From: Carpediemonas membranifera
Lineage: Eukaryota > Fornicata
Length of the DNA stretch: 64,000 nucleotides
Assembly: GCA_019828565.1 (NCBI GenBank)
Contig: JAHDYR010000043.1
Location: forward strand, 28,512 to 92,511
Direction of reading: 5' to 3'
Part shown: piece by piece, positions 48,531 to 57,527 of the stretch
How positions within the stretch are numbered: the first letter of the stretch is position 1
How the letters are laid out: every line of letters starts with the position of its first letter
Position numbers and translations under genes: made by a program
The notes under the pieces: generated by a model
What the model was told of the DNA's origin: nothing
Seen by the model: only the letters and a program-made list of their open reading frames with translations
Database searches by the model: none

Positions 48531-48947
48531 GTTTAAAGCGGGCATCGGCGTTCTTCGGATGAGTGACGAGAATGAACTCGTCAAACGTAAAAGTGCTCGA
48601 GGACGCATGGTCCCCGAGCCGCCGCCGCCCACCGTGGGAGATCCAAGGGTGGATCCCCACCGGGTTGTGATTGGCGCGGCCACACCCGGACCACGCATGT
48701 CCGGACGCGACCGGGCCGTACGGTCAGTCTGACTGGGCAGACGGTCCGGTAGACTACGTCTATATCCCATAGGGGGGGGAGAAGAGTTTATTATCGATTG
48801 TGTGTTCTAGTGTAAGTAGTAAACTCCTCTCACCAGGGCCCGCTTACCTCGGCCGTGTTGGCCGGGACCCCGGAGTCACTCCCGTTCGGGAGGATAGCAG
48901 CCCACCGGCTGCGTCGCGGTTCATGCTTGCCATTCTTTGCTCTCTTT
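48531..48947 (-). mobile_element. E9 3' end: A2 remnant, C region and B2
   Basis: On the minus strand from 48947: AAAGAGAGCAAAGAATGGCAAGCATGAAC, as in the gag start of E9 (57205-57235), so this is the end of A2. Then come a C region with a GGAGTGACTCC hairpin, AATAAACTCTTCT, a C run, TATGGGA and GTAGTCTACCGG (B2). 48531-48700 holds no gene I can name. Confidence 0.6.
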
Positions 48948-51695
48948 GTTGTAACGATGCGCTAATTTATTTCGACACACTGGTGTCGTCTCGGACCAAG
49001 TAGGACCAAGACGACACCCATAAAATATATAAATATTAATACGGTATTGCGACACTACCCCTCCCCCCCACCGAGAGTATTAAAGCCACTTTGCAAATTG
49101 TGTCAGAAACCCATCCGATGGTCGAGGATCTTCCTTCAGGGTGGAACCGGGTTCGACCCCCGGAGTCACCATATTTTTCATTGAATGGGTCTTAACCTGC
49201 ACGACCCAGCGATGAGTCGAAAAGAAGGAGGAGGCGAAGGACGGAAAAAAATGGAAAGGGTGTACTCGATATGCCCTTGCAGCGGCCTACCTCCACCTCC
49301 TGTCTGAGGTCTGAGTACCTCGTGTGGTGGCCGAAACACGAGTCGATGGCGAAAGAGTGAACGGGGAAGATGATCGCAACGAGAGCTGAACCCGAGGGAA
49401 ATGGGGAGATATATAAAGGTGATTGTACTGCTGTAGCACTAGGTTCTCACGGGCATTGGTTCCCCCGCAATGCGCAAAAATTTGGAATCAATCGACTATC
49501 GATTAACTGGGGAGGTTTGGACCGAAATTCCCCGCAAAAGAGGTGTAACAAGCATGTGTAGAGCGATATTGGGCGGAATAATTACTTCCTGGGGGGTAAT
49601 TGAGCATAATTGGCTGCTCGCCGATTGAGTTGCCTAATACTGCGGCTAGGACCGGGCCCGCCACCTGCGACGAATACGAGCCAGAGTCGGCTCTAGTGCA
49701 GGGTTCTCGCGCAAATATTGGTCTAGGGCCTCCAGCTGGTCGGTGTCTCTGGTAAAACTAATCCAAGAGTCTTCGCTCGGCTCGTAGCCCAGCCAGTGGA
49801 CTTTGAATTCGACCTTGGACCCCTTGTTTGAGACCCTGTGCTTGTAGACATTGTCGACCACGTACTCACCGCACTCGGCGGCAAGTCTAGCGATCAGGGC
49901 TTGCTCGTCCTCTGGCGTCTCGACAGGAATGAGTCGCTCATCGCTGACCAGGACCTCTGCCAGCGACACTAAGTCGCGAACCACGTGCGTAGCGGGCGAT
50001 TCGCCGGCTCGTACAACCTTCATCGGGCCCCGGAGGCTGGTGAGCAGCTTGGGAGCTCTGCCAACGTAGCGGAGGAGTGCGAAGGAGCCATCCGGGAAGC
50101 TCGGAGGTGTGTCGCTGTCCTCGCCGCTCTTGTTTCGTTCGCTATACCGTTGGAGATGAGCCTTGGCTTGCAGACGGCGGGTATTAAGGGCGTCGCGGAA
50201 CGCCTTCAGGCAATCGGCTTGGCCCGCCGACATTTCCTTAAATAGGGCCCACGCCCGCTCGTATTGCGCGACTGAAAACTGCTCGGAGTCGGATCCCGAA
50301 TTGCCTGTCACTAGGCGTAAGGGGGCTTGCCCCGTGGCCCGTGTTGGCCGTGTATTAATGATGTACTGCACTAAAGGGAGGAAAGGAACCCAGTCATAGT
50401 CCTGGCTGTCAAATAGTAAACCCCGCAACAGACGAAGGACTTTTCCATTCGTGCGTTCAACAATTCCGTTGGAGGCTGGGTGATGTGGGGTCGAGTAACG
50501 ATGCTTGAGGGAGAGGATCCGGTTGACTTCAGCGTCCACTTGGTTCCTAAATTCCGGTCCGCCATCAGTTTGAAGTAGCGCTGGTTTCCCAAATAGGGCC
50601 CAGACTTCTAGCATTGCTTGGGCTGTCTCGGCGGCCGTGGTTGATCTCACCGGCTTCAGTACCACGTATTTCGTGAAGACATCTGTGAAGACCAAGACGC
50701 CCTTGTACTCACCGCTAGCCCCCAGGGAGAGAGTGTCGACTTGGACGCATTCAAAGGGCGTGTACCGGTGTGTGCTGTTCTTCGCCGGGGGCGTTCGCTT
50801 GTGTGCGCGCAACTTCTGGCATGTCAAGCACTGCTTGACTACCCGCTTGGCGAGTGCCGAGACGTCGGGCCAAACATGACCCGCCTCCATCGCAAGAGTC
50901 GTAAGGCGTACTGCCTTGGGGTGGCCATTGGCGCCCTCATGCAGATCTTGAAGTATGCGCAGCTTCTCCTCCTCCGATGGTACGATCTCGGCACTGTTCA
51001 CAGTCTTAGTCGACGATTCTAGCCGTGAAAGAGCGTCGGCGACCACATTATGCTCGCCTGATATGTGGGCAATGTTGAAATTGAATTCTTGCAAAGCAAT
51101 CCGCCAGCGCATCACCTTGGGGGATACGAGGGAGCGGCGCATGAGGTACACAATATTCCGGTGGTCTGTGTGGATAGTGAGCGAGTTAACCATCTTGAGT
51201 AGAGGACTCAAGTCAGGCCGGGTGAGGGTATGAAGGATTGCGTACAGCTCCTTGTCGTAGGTGGCCCAGCGCCTCTGCGTCGCGTTAAATAATTTCGACT
51301 GACGGTTCGACTGACGGTTCCATTTCGACAACTAACCACTGTACTGAGGCTTGGTTACACCTCACGCTGGCGGGAGCCCCAACGCGGTTTAAGGCGAAGT
51401 TCGCAATCCTCAGTGGGGACCGCGAGAAAATCCTTATTGGCACCGACATTCTTCGTGTACTCGGGCTTCTCACGAAGGATTCCTTATTCCTCCAGCTCGT
51501 AGCCGAAAATCTGAGCAAGGAGGACGGGGACGACATTCCGCTGAGTTTGAACCAGTTAGACGTCTCGGAGGACGTTGGTGCTGTTGAAATTCCCGAATCC
51601 GCGAGCGCCACGCTCCGAAGCGAGGTACGAGCGCTACTTGCTGAGTATTCCACGTTGTTCGGCCCCATTCCGGCTCAAGGAGCCAAGGTTGAACC
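48948..51695. repeat. G1 inverted repeat, left arm (2,748 bp)
   Basis: Reverse complement of 52694-55441 with only a few differences (base x pairs with 104389-x). It contains the antisense RNase H-integrase-chromodomain gene and the start of the sense protease-RT gene. Confidence 0.97.
49646..51295 (-). pseudogene. G1 RNase H end, integrase and chromodomain (left, inverted copy)
   Basis: Same protein as 53094-54743. Orientation is opposite to the RT at 51307-52693, so this copy is disconnected from its own RT. Confidence 0.92.
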
Positions 51696-52755
51696 TATGC
51701 GGATCCGATTGAATGACCCGGACGCCCTGGTCCAGGAACGAGCCCGGAGACTATCAGGGGAACGACGCCTTCAGGTGCGGGAAGAAGTAACCCGCCTACG
51801 CCACCTTGGCATCACCAGGAACAGCGTCGGACCGTTCTCCTCCCCGATCGTGGTAGTGGATAAGAAGAACGGCGCCATACGCCTCTGTGTGGACTACACA
51901 AAGCTCAACATTCTCACCATTCGTGACCATTTTCCCCTTCCCGACTTGAAAACCTTCGTGCAGGAGGCGGCGGGGGCTCAATTCTTCGCCAGCTTGGACT
52001 TGACGTCCGGGTACCATCAGATGCCCCTCCACGAGGAAGACAGAGCTATGACGGCGTTTGTAACACCTGACGACTACGAGGAGTTCAACCGAGTCCCATT
52101 CGGGCTGACTAACGCTCCGAGTTATTTCCAGCGTACCATGCAATCCATCCTCGCCCCGGTACTCCACCGGGGGGTGCTGGTCTATATTGACGACATCTTA
52201 ATCTACGCCCAATCTGAGGAGGAACTTATAGCACGCTTAGAGCAAACCTTCCAGTTGCTGACAAAGTATGACCTTCGGCTTAGCCCGGCAAAATGTGTGA
52301 TCGGCGCGGAGGAGTTAGACATCGTGGGCTTCCACCTTTCCCGCGAGGGGAAGAGCATCGACAAGCGACGAATTGAAGCACTCACGTCGATAGAGGCTCC
52401 GAGCAATGTTTCAGGGGTCAGAACACTCTTAGGGATGTTTAATTACGTGATCGACTTCATCCCAGCCGCGGCGGACCTTGTGGACCCCCTCTATGAGCTG
52501 ATCAGGAACGCCGGTGAGCCATTCGTATGGGGACCACGCCAAGAGGAAGCCCTCGTGGCCCTGAGAGAGGCGGTAGCCCAAGAGACCGTCCTGGCTCAGC
52601 CTGATCCCAGCCTGCCATGGGACGTTCACACTGACGCAAGCGACCGGGGGCTTGGGGCCGTAATCACCCAGGAAGAGATTCAGCAAGAGAAGCGGTTCAA
52701 CCTTGGCTCCTTGAGCCGGAATGGGGCCGAACAACGTGGAATACTCAGCAAGTAG
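51307..52755 (+). pseudogene. G1 protease end and reverse transcriptase
   Basis: ILIGTDILRVLGL (end of retropepsin), linker, then RT: VVVDKKNGAIRLCVDY, ASLDLTSGYHQMPL, VPFGLTNAPSYFQ, LVYIDDILIYA (near 52180), LDIVGFHLSREG, and early RNase H VHTDASDRGLGAVITQE. At 52694 it runs into the inverted arm and stops at 52755. The central 51696-52693 is the only single-copy part of G1. Confidence 0.9.
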
Positions 52756-53093
52756 CGCTCGTACCTCGCTTCGGAGCGTGGCGCTCGCGGATTCGGGAAT
52801 TTCAACAGCACCAACGTCCTCCGAGACGTCTAACTGGTTCAAACTCAGCGGAATGTCGTCCCCGTCCTCCTTGCTCAGATTTTCGGCTACGAGCTGGAGG
52901 AATAAGGAATCCTTCGTGAGAAGCCCGAGTACACGAAGAATGTCGGTGCCAATAAGGATTTTCTCGCGGTCCCCACTGAGGATTGCGAACTTCGCCTTAA
53001 AGCGCGTTGGGGCTCCCGCCAGCGTGAGGTGTAACCAAGCCTCAGTACAGTGGTTAGTTGTCGAAATGGAACCGTCAGTCGAACCGTCAGTCG

Positions 53094-54743
53094 AAATTAT
53101 TTAACGCGACGCAGAGGCGCTGGGCCACCTACGACAAGGAGCTGTACGCAATCCTTCATACCCTCACCCGGCCTGACTTGAGTCCTCTACTCAAGATGGT
53201 TAACTCGCTCACTATCCACACAGACCACCGGAATATTGTGTACCTCATGCGCCGCTCCCTCGTATCCCCCAAGGTGATGCGCTGGCGGATTGCTTTGCAA
53301 GAATTCAATTTCAACATTGCCCACATATCAGGCGAGCATAATGTGGTCGCCGACGCTCTTTCACGGCTAGAATCGTCGACTAAGACTGTGAACAGTGCCG
53401 AGATCGTACCATCGGAGGAGGAGAAGCTGCGCATACTTCAAGATCTGCATGAGGGCGCCAATGGCCACCCCAAGGCAGTACGCCTTACGACTCTTGCGAT
53501 GGAGGCGGGTCATGTTTGGCCCGACGTCTCGGCACTCGCCAAGCGGGTAGTCAAGCAGTGCTTGACATGCCAGAAGTTGCGCGCACACAAGCGAACGCCC
53601 CCGGCGAAGAACAGCACACACCGGTACACGCCCTTTGAATGCGTCCAAGTCGACACTCTCTCCCTGGGGGCTAGCGGTGAGTACAAGGGCGTCTTGGTCT
53701 TCACAGATGTCTTCACGAAATACGTGGTACTGAAGCCGGTGAGATCAACCACGGCCGCCGAGACAGCCCAAGCAATGCTAGAAGTCTGGGCCCTATTTGG
53801 GAAACCAGCGCTACTTCAAACTGATGGCGGACCGGAATTTAGGAACCAAGTGGACGCTGAAGTCAACCGGATCCTCTCCCTCAAGCATCGTTACTCGACC
53901 CCACATCACCCAGCCTCCAACGGAATTGTTGAACGCACGAATGGAAAAGTCCTTCGTCTGTTGCGGGGTTTACTATTTGACAGCCAGGACTATGACTGGG
54001 TTCCTTTCCTCCCTTTAGTGCAGTACATCATTAATACACGGCCAACACGGGCCACGGGGCAAGCCCCCTTACGCCTAGTGACAGGCAATTCGGGATCCGA
54101 CTCCGAGCAGTTTTCAGTCGCGCAATACGAGCGGGCGTGGGCCCTATTTAAGGAAATGTCGGCGGGCCAAGCCGATTGCCTGAAGGCGTTCCGCGACGCC
54201 CTTAATACCCGCCGTCTGCAAGCCAAGGCTCATCTCCAACGGTATAGCGAACGAAACAAGAGCGGCGAGGACAGCGACACACCTCCGAGCTTCCCGGATG
54301 GCTCCTTCGCACTCCTCCGCTACGTTGGCAGAGCTCCCAAGCTGCTCACCAGCCTCCGGGGCCCGATGAAGGTTGTACGAGCCGGCGAATCGCCCGCTAC
54401 GCACGTGGTTCGCGACTTAGTGTCGCTGGCAGAGGTCCTGGTCAGCGATGAGCGACTCATTCCTGTCGAGACGCCAGAGGACGAGCAAGCCCTGATCGCT
54501 AGACTTGCCGCCGAGTGCGGTGAGTACGTGGTCGACAATGTCTACAAGCACAGGGTCTCAAACAAGGGGTCCAAGGTCGAATTCAAAGTCCACTGGCTGG
54601 GCTACGAGCCGAGCGAAGACTCTTGGATTAGTTTTACCAGAGACACCGACCAGCTGGAGGCCCTAGACCAATATTTGCGCGAGAACCCTGCACTAGAGCC
54701 GACTCTGGCTCGTATTCGTCGCAGGTGGCGGGCCCGGTCCTAG
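53094..54743 (+). pseudogene. G1 RNase H end, integrase and chromodomain (right copy)
   Basis: Uninterrupted frame. RNase H end: KLFNATQRRWATYDKELYAI, SGEHNVVADALSRL. Integrase: zinc-type region HEGANGHPKAVRLTTLAMEA with CLTCQKLR; core FTDVFTKYVVL (Asp), LQTDGGPEFRNQV (Asp), TPHHPASNGIVERTNG (Glu). C-terminal barrel FALLRYVGRAPKL and chromodomain GEYVVDNVYKHRVSNKG, VHWLGYEPSEDSW. It is in the same strand as the central RT but separated from it by the inverted 52694-53093, so gag-pol continuity is lost. Gag was not found. Confidence 0.93.
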
Positions 54744-55441
54744 CCGCAGTATTAGGCAACTCAATCGGCGAGCAGCCAATTATGCTCAATTACCCCCCAG
54801 GAAGTAATTATTCCGCCCAATATCGCTCTACACATGCTTGTTACACCTCTTTTGCGGGGAATTTCGGTCCAAACCTCCCCAGTTAATCGATAGTCGATTG
54901 ATTCCAAATTTTTGCGCATTGCGGGGGAACCAATGCCCGTGAGAACCTAGTGCTACAGCAGTACAATCACCTTTATATATCTCCCCATTTCCCTCGGGTT
55001 CAGCTCTCGTTGCGATCATCTTCCCCGTTCACTCTTTCGCCATCGACTCGTGTTTCGGCCACCACACGAGGTACTCAGACCTCAGACAGGAGGTGGAGGT
55101 AGGCCGCTGCAAGGGCATATCGAGTACACCCTTTCCATTTTTTTCCGTCCTTCGCCTCCTCCTTCTTTTCGACTCATCGCTGGGTCGTGCAGGTTAAGAC
55201 CCATTCAATGAAAAATATGGTGACTCCGGGGGTCGAACCCGGTTCCACCCTGAAGGAAGATCCTCGACCATCGGATGGGTTTCTGACACAATTTGCAAAG
55301 TGGCTTTAATACTCTCGGTGGGGGGGAGGGGTAGTGTCGCAATACCGTATTAATGTTTATATATTTTATGGGTGTCGTCTTGGTCCTACTTGGTCCGAGA
55401 CGACACCAGTGTGTCGAAATAAATTAGCGCATCGTTACAAC
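54744..55441. other. G1 downstream non-coding region with tRNA-3'-end complement
   Basis: No gene. At 55220-55244 TGGTGACTCCGGGGGTCGAA is the complement of a tRNA 3' end including CCA, as in a primer-binding site, but it lies downstream of the integrase. A C/G run and a GGTGTCGTCT/AGACGACACC inverted repeat (55372-55408) follow. Mirrored at 48948-49645. Confidence 0.5.
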
Positions 55442-56545
55442 GAGCGAGGCATCTGTCATGACTGTCACCTCGAGCTGTTGCGACATACCCCAGAGATGGA
55501 GCAGCTCGCTGGTTGATCTCGTAGGAGAAGGTCTTTCCAAGCGGGTCTTCCACGCTATCAGTGCGTCCCGAGCATCGCCGTGGATCCGAGTTCGGTACTT
55601 GTGCTTGAGTGACTGGGCAGCGCGTTGAAGCGGCCTCAGCTGGGCCACGCCGTCTGGCCAGATCAACGACGCGAAGCTGAGGTTCCCCAGGAGCCTGGCA
55701 GCCGAGTGCTCCGTTAGCCCGGATGCCAGGGCTTCTATCACCCTCGATAGGTACTTCAGACGCTTGCTCTCGTCTAGCTTCAGCCCCTCGCGGAGTGAAT
55801 CGATCACGAAGCCAAGGAACGTCGTGGACTGCGTAGGAATGAGCTGGGACTTCTGTCTGTTGATTACCAGGCCCATATCCGTCAAGAGGCGGATGATCTT
55901 CGGCATTGCCTCCGTCAGGATCTCTTTGCGGCCCGAAAAGAGCCAGTCGTCCAGATAAATGGTTATGTTCACCCCCGGAAACCTCCTGGCCACGACTGCG
56001 CCCGCTTCTAGCATTATCCGTTGGAAGTGAAATGGCGCAGCTTTCCAGCCGAATGGGAGGACTCGAAACGCATACGGCCTGCCGTCCACAATGAAGCCTA
56101 GGAGAGTCCTGTCGGCGGGGCGGACCCCAACCTGATAATAACCCTTGGTTAAGTCTAATCTGGTGAGCCAGTCGCCCGGGCGAATCGTCGCGAGCGCCCT
56201 CTTGATCCCGTGCAATCTGAACGTCCTGTTCTCGGAGGAAACAGCATTCAGCGACCTGAGGTCGTGAATCAGTCTCGTCTCGGCGAGGGACTTCGGGATG
56301 GTGAAAATCGGAGAGACGAGCGTCGGTGATCGCATCGGCACTGCTGCTCCGAGGTGGAGGAGCGTCTGTAGATGGCGACGGAATTCTTTCCTGTCCTGCG
56401 ACCGCACTGGTGGGAGGCTCGGATGCCGCGGTCTGCTGAACAGGGAGATTGGTACGCCGTCGCGCAACCACGTGACCACTTCTGATGGCACGCCTAATGC
56501 CTTCCAGAGCCGCCACGTCTTGTTGATGCTCGGGAATGGACGTGT
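55442..56545 (-). pseudogene. E9 reverse transcriptase and RNase H start
   Basis: In the -1 frame to gag: FPSINKTWRLWKALGV, GVPISLFSRPRHP, ETRLIHDLRSLNAVS, TRLDLTKGYYQVGV, LPFGWKAAPFHFQ, IYLDDWLFSG (near 55945), FLGFVIDSLREG, LLGNLSFASLIWPDGVAQL and VTVMTDAS, where it is cut within RNase H by G1. The upstream linker is Pro/Ser-rich. Longer than E8 and otherwise intact. Confidence 0.92.
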
Positions 56546-56721
56546 TTCCGCGCAATTGGTCTCTAGCGCTATCAGATGGCTCTGAGGGGATGGTAATGGG
56601 TGAGGGGACGTTGGAGGGGACGGTGGGGGAGAGGGAGGAGGCGATGGGGGAGGAGATTGAGGAGGACATGGATGAAGAGGAGGGAATGAATGATGATGAT
56701 GAATTTTGGACAGAGGGCGGT

Positions 56722-57219
56722 TTACCGATTGTTTGCCCTCTTGGGTTTCCTCGGCTTCCGAAAATCCTCGTCCTGTCTCGTTCGCTCCTTGAGGTGCGGG
56801 TTCTTCGCCAGAGTCTTAAACACAACCTCGCTGTCAATCTTCTCAGGGCCCATGTCGGGTTTCTCTGCGAGGGCCGCCGAGCCGGCAGTGGCGACCGAGA
56901 GACCAACGAGGTAACCATACCGGTCCTTACACCACAGAACACGGTGGCGGAGGTACAGGCGCGAGAGCAATCCATAGCCGTTCAGGCGTCCGAACTTGAA
57001 GCCTCGGAACTCAGCTTCCTCCTTCATTGACTGGGAAGCAGGGCGTTTCCAGGAAAGATTTGCCTCCTCCTGAAGCTGAGCCACGGTGGTTTTGAGCTTC
57101 CTCTCTTCGGTCTTGTCATCGAGCTGCTCCTTTAGCTTGTCCAAAGCTCCGGAGAGTTCTGCGATCTTGGCCGTCGCTTGCGTTAGCTCTTCTTGCTCAT
57201 TGGCGTTCATGCTTGCCAT
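56722..57219 (-). CDS. E9 gag-like ORF1
   Basis: 165 aa, intact. Coiled coil (QATAKIAELSGALDKLKEQL), SWKRPASQSMKEEAEF, a short gap relative to E8, GYGLLSRLYLRHR, VLWCKDRYGYLVGLSV and a basic end (RKPRKPKRANN). Starts at the ATG just inside the sequence that recurs at 48920-48947. Confidence 0.78.
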   Translation of the reverse strand: MASMNANEQEELTQATAKIAELSGALDKLKEQLDDKTEERKLKTTVAQLQEEANLSWKRPASQSMKEEAEFRGFKFGRLNGYGLLSRLYLRHRVLWCKDRYGYLVGLSVATAGSAALAEKPDMGPEKIDSEVVFKTLAKNPHLKERTRQDEDFRKPRKPKRANNR

Positions 57220-57329
57220 TCTTTGCTCTCTTTCCTGAACTGCGACGATTTGATCGGAATCAATTCGATCAGATTAACCTCGACCGCTCAGCCGAAGCGT
57301 GGGCGTGGCGCTCCGCTCACCTACCAAAA

Positions 57330-57403
57330 GCCCCTATAGCTCAGTCGGTACGAGCGATAGTCTCATAAGCTATAGGTCGTGAGTTCGAGCCTCACTGGGG
57401 GCA
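57330..57403 (+). tRNA. tRNA-Met (anticodon CAT), no intron
   Basis: Identical to the minus-strand gene at 31057-31130. All cloverleaf stems pair. The last 12 bases are also the start of the duplication flanking the R2-like element. Followed by ATCCTTTT, a plausible pol III terminator. Confidence 0.97.
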
Positions 57404-57527
57404 TCCTTTTACTAGATCTTGAGATTGAGGGTAGCAGTCGAGGCTTCGCGGGGCGAGATCGAGGTAGTACTTGGGTTCTGGGGGGTCTCAGGGCCGTGTA
57501 GCGTCATGTGACGGGGGTATCGGTCAA
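57392..57527 (+). repeat. Long target duplication of the R2-like element, left copy
   Basis: Matches 61146-61280 apart from one base in a G run. It spans the tRNA-Met 3' end and its spacer, and contains the empty site of E6 at 57432/57433. Confidence 0.93.

Larger units (their letters stand above)
52694..55441. repeat. G1 inverted repeat, right arm (2,748 bp)
   Basis: Mirror of 48948-51695. It interrupts the E9 RNase H at 55441/55442. Confidence 0.97.
55442..57325 (-). mobile_element. E9: YR-type retroelement, 5' part
   Basis: Minus-strand element related to E8: leader, gag and RT to the first RNase H motif, where the G1 inverted repeat begins. The 5' end lies four bases (AAAA, 57326-57329) from the 5' end of tRNA-Met, pointing away, as E7 does at the other tRNA copy. 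The rest of E9, except its end at 48531-48947, is missing. Confidence 0.85.

Noticed and set aside
48478-48770. Small minus-strand ORFs between E10 and E9
   Set aside because: No homologous blocks in the other elements and atypical composition. I could not link them to a YR C-terminus.
49110-49172. Possible tRNA gene (and its mirror near 55217-55280)
   Set aside because: Only the T arm and 3' end are tRNA-like. There is no matching 5' acceptor half and no convincing anticodon stem.
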